This document shows positions 25,949 to 37,295 of a DNA stretch of 64,000 nt, in pieces. Within the stretch, counting starts at the first letter, position 1; each line of letters begins with the position of its first letter. Both the position numbers and the translations under genes were made by a program. This DNA comes from Iamia sp. SCSIO 61187 (GTDB lineage: Bacteria > Actinomycetota > Acidimicrobiia > Acidimicrobiales > Iamiaceae). The notes below the pieces were generated by a model that worked only from the letters and a program-made list of their open reading frames with translations, ran no database searches and had not been told where the DNA came from. The stretch covers positions 4,344,001 to 4,408,000 of the forward strand of contig NZ_CP050948.1 of the NCBI RefSeq assembly GCF_019443745.1, written 5' to 3'.

Positions 25949-27013
25949 CTAGCGCGAGGGCAGGTCGAGGAGGAGGGCCTGGAGGAGGAGCTCCTCGGTC
26001 GGGTTGCGGACGAGGGCGTCGAGGGCGAGCCAGATCCGGTCGAGGGCGGCGGCGGCGTCGTCGACGGTGATGCCGGCCGGCGCCGACGGCTCCCCGACCA
26101 CCACGGCCCGGTAGGCGTGGGCCAGCTCGGCCAGGCCCATGCGGATCTCGTCGGTGCGGAGGCGGCGGAGCTGGCGCTTGTGGCGCTCGTCGAGCACCCG
26201 GGCGCCCGACCCCCGCTGGCCGTAGCGCTCGATGCGCTCGTTGAGGGCCTCGACCTCGCGGGCCTGCTGCTCCTGGAGCGGTCCGGCGGCGGCGTCGATG
26301 TCGGCCCGGCGCTCGGCCACGACCTCGGCCACCGTCGCGCCGGTGCCGTCGAGGCGGGCGGGGATGGCGGCCCACGCCGCCAGGCGGAGGGCGACGCGCT
26401 CGTCGGCGGCCAGCAGGCGGGCCCGGTCGAGGTCGCCGTGGGCGGCCTCGGCCACCTGGGCGGCGGCCTCGGCGTCGTGGCCCTCGTCCTCCAGCACCGA
26501 GGCGACGGTCGCCGCGCTCAGGGCGGGGAGCTCGACCTGCACGCACCGCGAGGCGATGGTGACCAGGTCCTCGGTGATGTCGTCGGCCAGGACGACGAAG
26601 ATGGTCCCGCCGGGGGGCTCCTCGATCGTCTTCAGCAGGCGGCCGGCGGTGGCCGGGATGACGAGGTGGAACTCGTCGAGGACGAGGACCTTGCGGTCGC
26701 TCTCGATGGGCTTGAGCGACGCCAGCCGGACGATCTCGGCGGCCTGCTCGACCCGGATGCTCGCCCCCTCCCGCCGCACGATGGCGATGTCGGGGTGCTG
26801 GTCGAGGGCGGCGAGCGACCGGTGCCGGTCGGCCTCGGCGGGGTCGGCGGTGGCGGCGGCGAGCAGCTCGCCGGCGAACACCCGGGCCGCGGCCTCCTTC
26901 CCGCTCCCCGGGGGGCCCAGGAACAGGTAGGCGTGCACCGGGTCGGCGAGGGCGGCCTTCAGCTGGGCCACGGCCCGCTCCTGCCCGGGCACCGCGCTCC
27001 ACGGATCGCTCAC
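25949..27013 (-). CDS. holB: DNA polymerase III delta-prime subunit
   Basis: 354 residues from GTG 27013. AAA+ clamp-loader subunit: the P-loop GPPGSGKE (residues 33-40), LVLDEFHLVIPATAGRLLKTIEEPP (Walker B, sensor 1 and the conserved KTIEEPP), and VVLADDITEDLVTIASRCV (the SRC motif). It works with DnaX and delta to load the beta clamp. DEFH replaces DEAH/DEAD and the N-terminal zinc cysteines are absent, as in many delta-prime proteins. It follows tmk on the same strand, the classic tmk-holB order, with a pair of palindromes in the 146-base gap. Confidence 0.93.
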   Translation of the reverse strand: MSDPWSAVPGQERAVAQLKAALADPVHAYLFLGPPGSGKEAAARVFAGELLAAATADPAEADRHRSLAALDQHPDIAIVRREGASIRVEQAAEIVRLASLKPIESDRKVLVLDEFHLVIPATAGRLLKTIEEPPGGTIFVVLADDITEDLVTIASRCVQVELPALSAATVASVLEDEGHDAEAAAQVAEAAHGDLDRARLLAADERVALRLAAWAAIPARLDGTGATVAEVVAERRADIDAAAGPLQEQQAREVEALNERIERYGQRGSGARVLDERHKRQLRRLRTDEIRMGLAELAHAYRAVVVGEPSAPAGITVDDAAAALDRIWLALDALVRNPTEELLLQALLLDLPSR

Positions 27014-27052
27014 TCCGTCACCCTGCCACGACCCACCCACCCCCCCGAACTC

Positions 27053-27151
27053 TGTCCGGAAGTCCCCCTCCTCGGCACGGTTCCGGACAAAGCTCGACGG
27101 CGTCTCGCCAACCTTGTCCGGAAGTCCCCCTCCTCGGCACGGTTCCGGACA
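27053..27151. repeat. Two direct copies of a TGTCCGGAA...TTCCGGACA palindrome
   Basis: Copies at 27053-27089 and 27115-27151, pitch 62 bases. Each has 9-bp perfect arms around the identical 19-base centre GTCCCCCTCCTCGGCACGG. They lie between the tmk stop and the holB start and may end or attenuate transcription between these genes. Confidence 0.75.
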
Positions 27152-27159
27152 AAGTTGGG

Positions 27160-27777
27160 TCAGAGGGCGAGGCGGGTGGCGACGACGGCGTCGACGCGGG
27201 CCTGGACCTCGGCCACGGTGCCGCCGCCGTCGACGACGGCCCAGCGCTCGGGGTCGGCCGCCGCCTGGGCGGCGTAGCTGCGGGCCACGGCCTCGTGGAG
27301 GGCGGCGCCGGCCTTCTCCAGGCGGTCGCGGCCGGTGCCCCCGATCCGGGCCCGGGCCTCGGCGTCGGTGACGGTCAGCAGGACCACCAGGTCGGGCTGG
27401 AGGTCCTCGGTGGCCCACAGCGACAGGCGCCGCACCACGTCGGCCCCCAGACCCCGGCCGTCGCCCTGGTAGGCGACCGACGACGGGATGTACCGGTCGG
27501 TCACGACGTGGCGACCGTCGGCCAGCGCCGGCCGCACCACCGTGGCCACGTGCTGGGCCCGGTCGGCCGCCATCAGCAGCGCCTCGGCCCGGTCGACCAG
27601 CCCGTTGTCGTCGGCGGCCAGGACGATGCCGCGGATCTCGGCCCCGATCGCCGTCCCGCCCGGCTCGCGGGTCAGGCGGGCGCCCAGCCGCTCGGCCAGG
27701 AGGCGGGCCTGGGTCGACTTGCCGCACCCCTCGCCCCCCTCGAAGGCGATGAACCGGCCGTCGGCTCCGCCGGTCAC
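27160..27777 (-). CDS. tmk: Thymidylate kinase
   Basis: 205 residues. Phosphorylates dTMP to dTDP. P-loop FEGGEGCGKSTQ (residues 12-23), the REPGGT motif (37-42), TDRYIPSSVAYQG (the DRY motif with the substrate-binding Ser/Tyr) and a GTGRDRLEKAG lid region. The absence of Arg in the P-loop and the basic lid fit a type II-like enzyme. It starts six bases after the topA stop, and holB follows, so the three form a replication-related group on the minus strand. Confidence 0.96.
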   Translation of the reverse strand: MTGGADGRFIAFEGGEGCGKSTQARLLAERLGARLTREPGGTAIGAEIRGIVLAADDNGLVDRAEALLMAADRAQHVATVVRPALADGRHVVTDRYIPSSVAYQGDGRGLGADVVRRLSLWATEDLQPDLVVLLTVTDAEARARIGGTGRDRLEKAGAALHEAVARSYAAQAAADPERWAVVDGGGTVAEVQARVDAVVATRLAL

Positions 27778-27782
27778 GGGCG

Positions 27783-30509
<2,727 letters not shown>

Positions 30510-30518
30510 ACCGCGGGA

Positions 30519-30549
30519 AGGGTACGGGTGCGCGACGCCGTCGTGTCAA
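30519..30549 (-). promoter_or_regulatory. topA promoter
   Basis: On the minus strand: TTGACA (30549-30544), a 19-base spacer, TACCCT (30524-30519), ending nine bases before the topA ATG at 30509. Leader would be very short. Confidence 0.65.
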
Positions 30550-30625
30550 GCACAGACAGCGGTCGCGCCTCGCCGACCCGGGGGTCGACGGGCCGACGGA
30601 CCCCCTCGGGACCGTCGCCGTCGAC

Positions 30626-30631
30626 TAGGAA
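30626..30631 (+). promoter_or_regulatory. Putative -10 box of the gene at 30638
   Basis: TAGGAA, six bases before ATG 30638. Same geometry as the boxes at 43003, 44610, 52612 and 53864; suggests a leaderless mRNA. Confidence 0.45.
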
Positions 30632-30637
30632 TCGACC

Positions 30638-31165
30638 ATGCCGGCGCCCCGTCCGCACCCCGACGAGATCGTCGTGTCGGTGCCCGCCTCGGTGCGCCGG
30701 CGCCACGAGGGACGCATGCTGGTGATGTTCGTCCTCGCCGCCCTCCCGGTCGGCGCCATCCTCTGGTTCCTCGTGACCCCGGCCGTCGCCGCGCTGTACG
30801 TCGTGGCCCAGACCCTCTTCCTCTGGTTCGGCCTCCGGCGCCGCCACTCCCCCGTCCTGCGGCTCTCGCCCGACGGCCTCTCCTACGAGCCGGGGCGGTT
30901 CCACGTCCGCTGCACCTGGGCCGACGTCGACGCCCTGGGCGAGGTCGACCTGCCCGACGGTCGGGTCGAGGCCCTGGTCCTCGCCGACGGCCACCTCCAC
31001 TGGGCCGTCGACCCCGCGACCAAGCGCCAGGTCCAGGCTCGGGGCTGGGACCGCATCATCCCCATCGGCACCTTCGAGCCCGAGTGGGAGTGGGGCGAGA
31101 TCGGCCAGGCCTTCCGGCAGTGGGCCCCCTGGGTGTTCGAGCTGCCCGAACCCGACCTCCCCTGA
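30638..31165 (+). CDS. Membrane-anchored protein of unknown function
   Basis: 175 residues, divergent from topA. After a basic N-terminus (VPASVRRRHEGR) come two close membrane segments at about residues 28-45 and 47-65 (LVMFVLAALPVGAILWFLV and VAALYVVAQTLFLWFG), then a basic RRRH stop and a soluble PH-like beta-rich segment with several Trp. The arrangement resembles bacterial PH-domain membrane proteins, but this is a weak call. It converges on arfB: the TGA (31163-31165) abuts the TAG of arfB at 31166 with no base between. Confidence 0.7.
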   Translation: MPAPRPHPDEIVVSVPASVRRRHEGRMLVMFVLAALPVGAILWFLVTPAVAALYVVAQTLFLWFGLRRRHSPVLRLSPDGLSYEPGRFHVRCTWADVDALGEVDLPDGRVEALVLADGHLHWAVDPATKRQVQARGWDRIIPIGTFEPEWEWGEIGQAFRQWAPWVFELPEPDLP

Positions 31166-31579
31166 CTATTCGTCTGGTCGGGGTTTCTGGCGCTGCTGCT
31201 TCTTGTCGCTGGTCTCCCGCTTGGCCTTGAGGCGGCGCTCCTTGGACCCCCGGCTGGGCTTGGTCTTCACCCGCCGGCGCGGTGGGACCAGCGCCTGCCG
31301 GAGCGACTCGGCCAGCCGCTGGCGGGCGATGTCGCGGTTGCGGGCCTGGCTGCGCTCGTCGTCGGCCACCACCCGCACCTCGGGACCGAGCCGGGCGACG
31401 ACCCTCCGCTTCTGCTCGGGCCCGAGCACCGAGCTGTGCTCGACCGAGAAGCGCAGCTCGACCCGCGTGCTGGCCTTGTTGGCGTGCTGGCCCCCGGGCC
31501 CCCCGGAGGGGCTGAAGGTCTCGACCAGCTCCCACCCGGGGACGACCAGCCCCTCGCGCACCGGGAGGTCGTCGGCCAC
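31166..31579 (-). CDS. arfB: Peptidyl-tRNA hydrolase ArfB (ribosome rescue)
   Basis: 137 residues from GTG 31579. Release-factor catalytic domain without codon-recognition domains: the GGQ motif is at residues 29-31 in SGGPGGQHANK. The tail from about residue 100 is very basic (RRRVKTKPSRGSKERRLKAKR), as needed to enter the empty mRNA channel of stalled ribosomes. It hydrolyses peptidyl-tRNA on non-stop complexes. It follows an RsbW-like gene by three bases on the same strand, so it may be co-transcribed with the STAS/kinase pair. Confidence 0.93.
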   Translation of the reverse strand: MADDLPVREGLVVPGWELVETFSPSGGPGGQHANKASTRVELRFSVEHSSVLGPEQKRRVVARLGPEVRVVADDERSQARNRDIARQRLAESLRQALVPPRRRVKTKPSRGSKERRLKAKRETSDKKQQRQKPRPDE

Positions 31580-31582
31580 GGG

Positions 31583-32050
31583 CTAGGTCGTGACCGAGGC
31601 CTCGGCGTGGAGGACCACCCGCACGCGGGTCCCCTCGGGGCCGGAGGTGATCTCGGCCTCGTCGGAGAGGGCCTTGATCAGGGGGATGCCCAGACCCCTC
31701 TCGATGCGCAGGCGCGACGGGTCGGTGACCGGCGGCAGGATGGCGAGCCCGTCGGGGTCGAACCCGCCGCCCTCGTCGGCGATGATCACCTCGACGCCCG
31801 TCGCCCGCAGGTGGCACTCGATGGCGATGGTGGACCCGAGGGTCGCCGGGTCCACGCCCTGGTCGTGGGCCCGGACCCGCAGCGCCTCGATGGCGTTGGT
31901 GCACGCCTCGGAGACGATGACCCGCAGGTCGTCGACGCGCTCGTCGTCGAGGAGGGGCTCGACGCGGGCCGTGCCGGCGATGACCATCCGCACCAGCGCC
32001 AGGTACTCGGGCTGGGCGGGGACGCGCAGCCGGACCACGTCGTCTCTCAC
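31583..32050 (-). CDS. RsbW-like anti-sigma ATPase
   Basis: 155 residues from GTG 32050, which has GGAGGG just upstream; a GTG at 32065 would place that site inside the gene. GHKL fold: N-box IVSEACTNAIEAL (Glu48, Asn52), DEGGGFDP ATP-binding segment, and GLGIPLIKALSD. Such kinases phosphorylate a STAS antagonist and bind sigma factors. The STAS gene lies 64 bases upstream on the same strand, giving the rsbV-rsbW order, but no sigma gene is adjacent. The partner may be one of the sigma factors at 46-48 kb. Confidence 0.88.
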   Translation of the reverse strand: MRDDVVRLRVPAQPEYLALVRMVIAGTARVEPLLDDERVDDLRVIVSEACTNAIEALRVRAHDQGVDPATLGSTIAIECHLRATGVEVIIADEGGGFDPDGLAILPPVTDPSRLRIERGLGIPLIKALSDEAEITSGPEGTRVRVVLHAEASVTT

Positions 32051-32114
32051 CCCGCCCTCCGACACGATGTCGGCTCGCCCCCTGGTCCGGTCACGTCAGC
32101 TGCGGGCATCGAGG

Positions 32115-32456
32115 TCAGGCGGAGACGGTTGCCTCGTCGACGCTGCGGTGGATGGCGAACACCTTGGTCAGCCCCGTGATCTCGAAGACCTTCAAGATGC
32201 GGGGCCCGGTGCACACCAGGGCCAGGTCGCCCTCGTTGGTGCGAACCCGCTTCAGGGCGCCGACCAGGACGCCGAGGCCGGTGGAGTCGATGAAGTCGAC
32301 CTTCTCGAGGTCGACGACGATCCGGGTCCGGCCCTCGCCGACGAGCCCGACCAGACGTTCCCGCAACCGGGGCGCGGTGGCCACGTCGACCTCTCCCGAG
32401 ACCGCCAGGACGGCCCAACCGTCCCGCTCGGTGAGCTCCAAGCCCAGTTCGATCAC
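32115..32456 (-). CDS. STAS-domain anti-sigma factor antagonist (RsbV-like)
   Basis: 113 residues from GTG 32456, with GAGGAGGGTGA just upstream as ribosome binding site. STAS fold: AVLAVSGEVDVATAPRLRERL, VDLEKVDFIDSTGLGVLVGAL, with Ser58 in DSTG as the site of phosphorylation by an RsbW kinase. Dephosphorylated protein would free a sigma factor by binding the kinase. It heads the three-gene unit with the RsbW-like kinase and arfB. The helicase gene is divergent, 190 bases away. Confidence 0.92.
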   Translation of the reverse strand: MIELGLELTERDGWAVLAVSGEVDVATAPRLRERLVGLVGEGRTRIVVDLEKVDFIDSTGLGVLVGALKRVRTNEGDLALVCTGPRILKVFEITGLTKVFAIHRSVDEATVSA

Positions 32457-32645
32457 GTCACCCTCCTCGAGAGGTCGTCGACGCCAACACGCGCCGTGAG
32501 GGCACGGTACACCGCCACGCGGGTCACCCCTGCTGACGACCCGGGAGGCCCGTCGGCACGGCATGCCATCGGTGGAGTTACGCCCCTGTCGTTAGCATGG
32601 TCGCCAGGCGGACACCCGTTCGCTCCGATCGCTCCCGGCTCGCCC

Positions 32646-35030
32646 ATGACGCTCCTCACCGACGCCGCCCCGGACCGCCTGCTCGAGGTGCTCGAGCGGC
32701 GCGCCGACGGGTTGGTCCACGTCGAGCGGATCCCGGCCCGGCCGGCCCGCTACGCCGATCTCACCGACCCGCTGCCGGACCGCCTCGCCCCCCACCTGCC
32801 CCACCCGCGCCTGTGGGTCCACCAGGCCGAGGCCATCGCCCACGCCCGGGCCGGGCGCCACGTCGCCGTCGCCACCGGCACGGCGTCGGGCAAGTCCCTC
32901 TGCTTCCAGCTGCCGATCGCCGAGGCTGTCACCGCGCCCGTCACCGGTGCGGGCCCCGCCTCTCGCAAGCCCGGCGGCGCCGGGACAGCCCTGCTCATCG
33001 GACCCACGAAGGCCCTGGCCCAGGACCAGCTGCGGGCCCTGGGGGCCCTCGGCGTCCCCGGGCTGGTGGCCGCCACCTACGACGGCGACGCCAGCCCGGA
33101 GGCCCGCACGTGGGCCCGGGCCCACGCCAACGTGATCCTCACCAACCCCGAGATGCTGCACTGCGGCCTCCTCCCCCACCACGAGAGGTGGGCGACGTTC
33201 CTCCACCGCCTGCGCTACGTGGTGGTCGACGAGCTGCACACCTTCCGGGGGGTCTTCGGCAGCCACGTCGCCCACGTGCTGCGCCGGCTGCGGCGCCTCT
33301 GCGCCCGCTACGGCGCCGACCCGACCTTCGTGTTCGCCTCGGCCACCATCGGCCAGCCCTCGACCCTGGCCTCGGCCCTGATCGGGGCGCCCGTCGCCGA
33401 GGTCACCGACGACGGGTCCCCGCGGGGCGAGCGCCTCGTCGCCCTGTGGAACCCACCGCTGGTCGATGCCGGGACCGGGTCCCGCGTGTCGGCCCACAAG
33501 GTCACGGCCGCCCTCGTCGCCGACCTGGTGGCCGCCGACCACCGCACCATCGCCTTCTGCCGCAGCCGGCGCGGCACCGAGGTGGTGGCGGCCGACGCCC
33601 AGCGCCGCCTGGGCGACGCCTGGGCCGGCGCCGTGCGCCCCTACCGGGGCGGGTACCTGGCGGCCGAGCGGCGGGAGATCGAGGCCGAGCTGTTCGGGGG
33701 ACGCCTGCGGGGCGTCGTGGCCACCTCGGCCCTCGAGCTCGGGGTCGACGTCGGCGGGCTCGACGCCTGCGTGCTCGACGGCTTCCCCGGCACCATCGCC
33801 TCCCTGTGGCAGCAGGCGGGCCGGGCCGGCCGGGCCCAGCAGCGCTCGCTGGCGGTCCTCGTCGCCGGCGACGACGCCCTCGACCAGTACCTGATGACCC
33901 ACCCGTCGGAGGTGTTCAGCCGGGCCCCGGAGCCGGCGGTGGTGAACCCCTCGAACCCGTTCGTGCTCGACGCCCACCTGGCCTGTGCGGCCTACGAGAC
34001 GCCGCTCGCCCCCGAGGACGAGCGCTGGTGGGGCGGCGACCTCGACGACGCCGTCCGCCGGCTGGTCGTGACCGACCGGCTCAAGATCCGCAGCGCGACG
34101 AGGCTGTCTCGCCTCGGCGGGGCCGGGCCCCGCGCCGTGTGGGCGGCCCGCGGCTTCCCGTCGCACGGGGTCGGCCTCCGCAGCGGCGGCGGCCGCGAGG
34201 TCCGCATCGTGCGGGCCGACGGGTCGCTCGTGGGCACCGTCGACGAGGGCCGTGCCCCTGAGGTCGTCCACCCAGGTGCCGTGTACCTGCACCAGGGTGT
34301 GGCCTGGCGGGTGCAGGAGCTCGACCTCGACGAGGGATCCGCCGTGGTGACCCGCACCGACGGCTCGGAGTCGACCCAGGCCCGGTCGACGATCCACATC
34401 GCCGTGCTCGGCACCGAGCAGACGCGCCCCGTCGGTCGGGTCGAGCTGTCGCTCGGCGCCGTCGAGGTCACCTCCCAGGTCACCGGCTACCAGCGCCGCG
34501 ACGTCGCCAGCGGCGAGGTCCTGGGGGTGGTCGACGTCGACCTGCCGCCGTCGTCGCTGGTCACCCGGGCCTTCTGGTACGCCATCCCCACCGGGCTGCT
34601 CCGCCGGGCCGGGCTCCCGCCGGCGTCGTGGCCGGGCACGCTCCACGCCGCCGAGCACACCGCCATCGGCATGCTCCCGCTGTTCACCATCTGCGACCGG
34701 TGGGACGTCGGCGGCGTCTCCACCCCGTGGTGCGCCGACCTCGCCAGCCCGGCGATCTTCGTCTACGACGGCTACCCCGGGGGCGCGGGCATCGCCGAGC
34801 TGGGCTACGACGCCGCCCACCGCCACCTCGCCGCCACCCTCGAGACCCTCCAGCGCTGCCCGTGCGCGACCGGGTGCCCGTCGTGCGTCCAGTCACCCAA
34901 GTGCGGGAACCTCAACGAGCCGCTCGACAAGGCCGGGGCCATCGCCCTGCTCGAGGCGGTGCGCGTCCCGGCGGCCCACGACGCCCCGCCCACCGGCGTG
35001 ACCCCGGCGCGCCACCCCCGCTCGGCCTAG
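32646..35030 (+). CDS. MrfA/Hrq1-like DEAD/DEAH helicase with Zn-binding C-terminus
   Basis: 794 residues from ATG 32646. Superfamily 2: Walker A ATGTASGKS (residues 76-84), DELH at 195-198, SATI, ATSALELGVDVGGLDA and QQAGRAGR. The C-terminal DUF1998-type domain carries five spaced cysteines, Cys738, 740, 744, 747 and 753, in the CPCATGCPSC...C pattern of the MrfA (YprA) subfamily, and EHTAIGMLPLF and YDGYPGG motifs. MrfA with the exonuclease MrfB repairs mitomycin-type DNA crosslinks; no MrfB-like gene is adjacent. The protein probably unwinds 3'-5' at lesions. A TTAGCAT element at 32592-32598 may be its -10, leaving a leader of about 50 bases. Confidence 0.9.
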   Translation: MTLLTDAAPDRLLEVLERRADGLVHVERIPARPARYADLTDPLPDRLAPHLPHPRLWVHQAEAIAHARAGRHVAVATGTASGKSLCFQLPIAEAVTAPVTGAGPASRKPGGAGTALLIGPTKALAQDQLRALGALGVPGLVAATYDGDASPEARTWARAHANVILTNPEMLHCGLLPHHERWATFLHRLRYVVVDELHTFRGVFGSHVAHVLRRLRRLCARYGADPTFVFASATIGQPSTLASALIGAPVAEVTDDGSPRGERLVALWNPPLVDAGTGSRVSAHKVTAALVADLVAADHRTIAFCRSRRGTEVVAADAQRRLGDAWAGAVRPYRGGYLAAERREIEAELFGGRLRGVVATSALELGVDVGGLDACVLDGFPGTIASLWQQAGRAGRAQQRSLAVLVAGDDALDQYLMTHPSEVFSRAPEPAVVNPSNPFVLDAHLACAAYETPLAPEDERWWGGDLDDAVRRLVVTDRLKIRSATRLSRLGGAGPRAVWAARGFPSHGVGLRSGGGREVRIVRADGSLVGTVDEGRAPEVVHPGAVYLHQGVAWRVQELDLDEGSAVVTRTDGSESTQARSTIHIAVLGTEQTRPVGRVELSLGAVEVTSQVTGYQRRDVASGEVLGVVDVDLPPSSLVTRAFWYAIPTGLLRRAGLPPASWPGTLHAAEHTAIGMLPLFTICDRWDVGGVSTPWCADLASPAIFVYDGYPGGAGIAELGYDAAHRHLAATLETLQRCPCATGCPSCVQSPKCGNLNEPLDKAGAIALLEAVRVPAAHDAPPTGVTPARHPRSA

Positions 35031-35217
35031 CGCCCGCGACCCACGCTCGGCCTCGCGCCCGCCGGCCCCGATCCGCCCCGCGCCCGCCAGCTCTGATCGG
35101 CCGAGGAAGGCCCCACCCTCGGACGCCCGTGCGGCGGCGACGGGACGCCCGGCCCGCCCCCCGCTCGGGCCGGGCGCCGCGTCGCGCCCGCGACACCCGT
35201 GTCAGGGATGTTCGACG

Positions 35218-36330
35218 TCAGAGGAGGGAGACCTGCTCGTCGCGCCCCGGGCGGGACCGCCGCAGGTACCAGCCGATGTGGGTCGCCACCGTGACCAGCA
35301 GGAGGCCGAGGGCGAAGGGGCCGACCAGCCCCGGCGCCTCCTTCTCGCGGGTGCGGACCAGCGAGGCCGACGGGGAGGTCCCGGCCGCCGTCTCCTCGGC
35401 GGCGCCCTCGGATGCCGCGGCGGGCTCCTCGCCCGGCACGAAGGCGTCGTCGGGGACGCCGTAGGGCAGCTCCTCGCTGTAGCCCTCCGGCAGCGTGGCC
35501 GTCGAGCCCGTGCCCCGGGTCGGCGGGCCGGTGCGGCGCGGCCCGGCGGGCGGAGCGGTGCCGCCGGTGGGGGACGGGGAGCCGCCGCCGCCGGCGCGCG
35601 GGGCGGGGGCCGGGGGGTCCGGCGCCGGCCGGTCGGGCGGCGCCGGGGCCTGCTGCGGCGTCGGGACGGTGACGCCGCGCTCGGACGACGGCGGCGAGGT
35701 CACCGTCGGACCGTCGGGTCCCTCGGCGCCCCAGCGCACGGCGGCCAGACGGAAGGCGTGGGGCCCGGGGGCGGCGGCGACGGCGACGCTGGTCTGGTCG
35801 CGCGGGTAGGTGCCCACGTCCACGAGCGTCCAGCCGACGACGTCGGGGGCGGCGGTCCCGGGCCAGCTCACCAGCGCCCCGGTCGCGGTCACGATGGCGT
35901 TCGGCGGCGCCGGGGCGGGACCGGCCCAGGCCAGGCCCACCGGCTCGGTGACGGGCGCCCCGGAGGACCCGGCGTCGGTCCGGGCCGTGACGCTGACCCG
36001 GTGCGGCCCGTTGCACTCGGGCTCGACGGCGGCGTCGTACCGGCCGTCCCGGGGCACGACGGAGACCGGGGCGACCCGGCACGCCTCGGGCAGGCCGTCA
36101 CCCGGCACGAGGGCGACGGTGACCGCCCGGACCGGGGCGAGGACGCCGAGCGGGCCGAGGAAGGAGGCCCGGCCGGTGACCCGGACCGGGCGGGCGTCCA
36201 CCACGTCCGGGTGATCGTCGATCGTGAGGTCCCAGCCGGGGTCGGCGGCCCCGGCCGCGGGCGGGAGGGCGAGCGCCACCCCGACGACGGAGGCGACGGC
36301 GGCGATCCAGAGGAGGGGGCGTCGGGTCAT
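35218..36330 (-). CDS. Secreted, C-terminally membrane-anchored protein next to sortase
   Basis: 370 residues; the ATG at 36330 overlaps the sortase TGA (ATGA). An N-terminal signal peptide (LLWIAAVASVVGVALALPPAAGA) is followed by two beta-sandwich-like segments without known motif, a long Pro/Gly/Ala/Ser linker (about 230-300), and a single hydrophobic span near the end (LVGPFALGLLLVTVATHIGWYL) with a short basic tail. No LPXTG is seen, so it is membrane-anchored rather than sorted. Coupled translation with the sortase suggests an accessory part of the same surface system. Function unknown. Confidence 0.7.
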   Translation of the reverse strand: MTRRPLLWIAAVASVVGVALALPPAAGAADPGWDLTIDDHPDVVDARPVRVTGRASFLGPLGVLAPVRAVTVALVPGDGLPEACRVAPVSVVPRDGRYDAAVEPECNGPHRVSVTARTDAGSSGAPVTEPVGLAWAGPAPAPPNAIVTATGALVSWPGTAAPDVVGWTLVDVGTYPRDQTSVAVAAAPGPHAFRLAAVRWGAEGPDGPTVTSPPSSERGVTVPTPQQAPAPPDRPAPDPPAPAPRAGGGGSPSPTGGTAPPAGPRRTGPPTRGTGSTATLPEGYSEELPYGVPDDAFVPGEEPAAASEGAAEETAAGTSPSASLVRTREKEAPGLVGPFALGLLLVTVATHIGWYLRRSRPGRDEQVSLL

Positions 36331-37163
36331 GTCTCACCTCGGATGTCCGGGGGCGTGCGGCCGCCGCGGTCGTCGTGCAGCGGCTCACCCACCAGATCGG
36401 CCTGGAGCACCAGTCGCTCTCGCGCCGAGCCCTTGGGGTGGCAGGTGGTGAGCGTCAGGCGGGGCGTGTCGGTGGGGGCGACCACCTCGACCTGGTCGGG
36501 GCTCACCACGATGGCCTCGGTGGCCACCCGGTAGGTGCAGGTCCCGAGCGGGGTCTCGAGGGTGATCTCGGCGCCGGGCGCCACCTCGTCGAGGCGGTTG
36601 AAGGGCTGGCCGAAGGTCGTGCGGTGGCCGGCGATGGCGACGTTCCCCGCCCCGCACGGAAGGGCGGTCTCCGGGTAGTGGCCGGCGCCGGCGCGCAGGG
36701 CGTCCTGGGTGGTCCCCTCGACCACGATGACGTCGACACCGATCGACGGGGCCCGCAGCCGGGTGAGGCTGTCGCCGGACCGGACGTCGCCGGCCACGAA
36801 GGCCTCGGCCGCCTCGGGGTCGGCGATCTGCTCCTCCAGCTGGTCCTCGAGGCGGATCTGCAGGCGGGCCTGGTACTGGTCGGTCCAGAACGGCCAGGTC
36901 ATGCTGACCCCGGCGGCCACGATCAGGACCACGGTGAGCACGCCGAGGCCGCGGCGCACCGCCGTGGACCGGGCCAGCCGATCGCCCAGCCCGGGCCGGC
37001 GGCCGGCCCTGCCGGTCGGTCCGGCGGCGGTGGGCCCGGTGGCCGCCGCCGGCGTGGTGCCGGGGCGCCGACGCCCGGACCGCCGAGGTCCGAGGCCCAG
37101 GGCGACGAGCACGGCGGCGCACGCCCCGGCCGCCAGCACGATCACCAGGGAGGTGCCGGTCAC
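36327..37163 (-). CDS. Class E sortase
   Basis: 278 residues from GTG 37163. N-terminal membrane segment (about 2-24), a low-complexity linker, a second span (VLTVVLIVAAGVSMTWPFW), then the sortase barrel. Catalytic residues: His180 in IAGHRTTFGQPF, Cys241 in LTLTTCHPKG and Arg250 in SARERL. The TLTTCHP signature and position next to an LPXTG substrate fit class E (actinobacterial housekeeping-type) sortases, which join a sorted protein to the cell wall. Encoded between its probable substrate gene (upstream) and a coupled membrane protein (downstream). Confidence 0.92.
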   Translation of the reverse strand: MTGTSLVIVLAAGACAAVLVALGLGPRRSGRRRPGTTPAAATGPTAAGPTGRAGRRPGLGDRLARSTAVRRGLGVLTVVLIVAAGVSMTWPFWTDQYQARLQIRLEDQLEEQIADPEAAEAFVAGDVRSGDSLTRLRAPSIGVDVIVVEGTTQDALRAGAGHYPETALPCGAGNVAIAGHRTTFGQPFNRLDEVAPGAEITLETPLGTCTYRVATEAIVVSPDQVEVVAPTDTPRLTLTTCHPKGSARERLVLQADLVGEPLHDDRGGRTPPDIRGET

Positions 37164-37254
37164 GGGCGGGTGCCCGGCGGGGCGGGGGCGGTGGACGTCC
37201 GGCGCGAGCTCATGGGCGTGTCCTGGTCCGGCGGAGGGGTGCGAGGGGTGCGGT

Positions 37255-37279
37255 GGCCGCCCCCGTGGCGGGGGCGGCC
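37255..37279 (-). terminator. Strong GC hairpin between sortase substrate and sortase genes
   Basis: Perfect 11-bp inverted repeat GGCCGCCCCCG-TGG-CGGGGGCGGCC. It lies 3' of the LPXTG gene and upstream of the sortase start on the minus strand, with no U tract. It may reduce sortase expression relative to the substrate. Confidence 0.6.
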
Positions 37280-37295
37280 GATCGGGGGGTGGGGG

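Noticed and set aside
22074-27002. 1642-codon minus-strand frame covering 22-27 kb
   Set aside because: Only the last 278 codons are a real gene (dienelactone hydrolase). The rest is antisense to the GGDEF/EAL gene and to part of holB.
35031-35217. Gene or structured RNA after the helicase
   Set aside because: The 187-base gap has only imperfect GC-rich direct repeats (CTCGGCCT...CGCGCCCGC); no start with coding bias or stable fold stands out.
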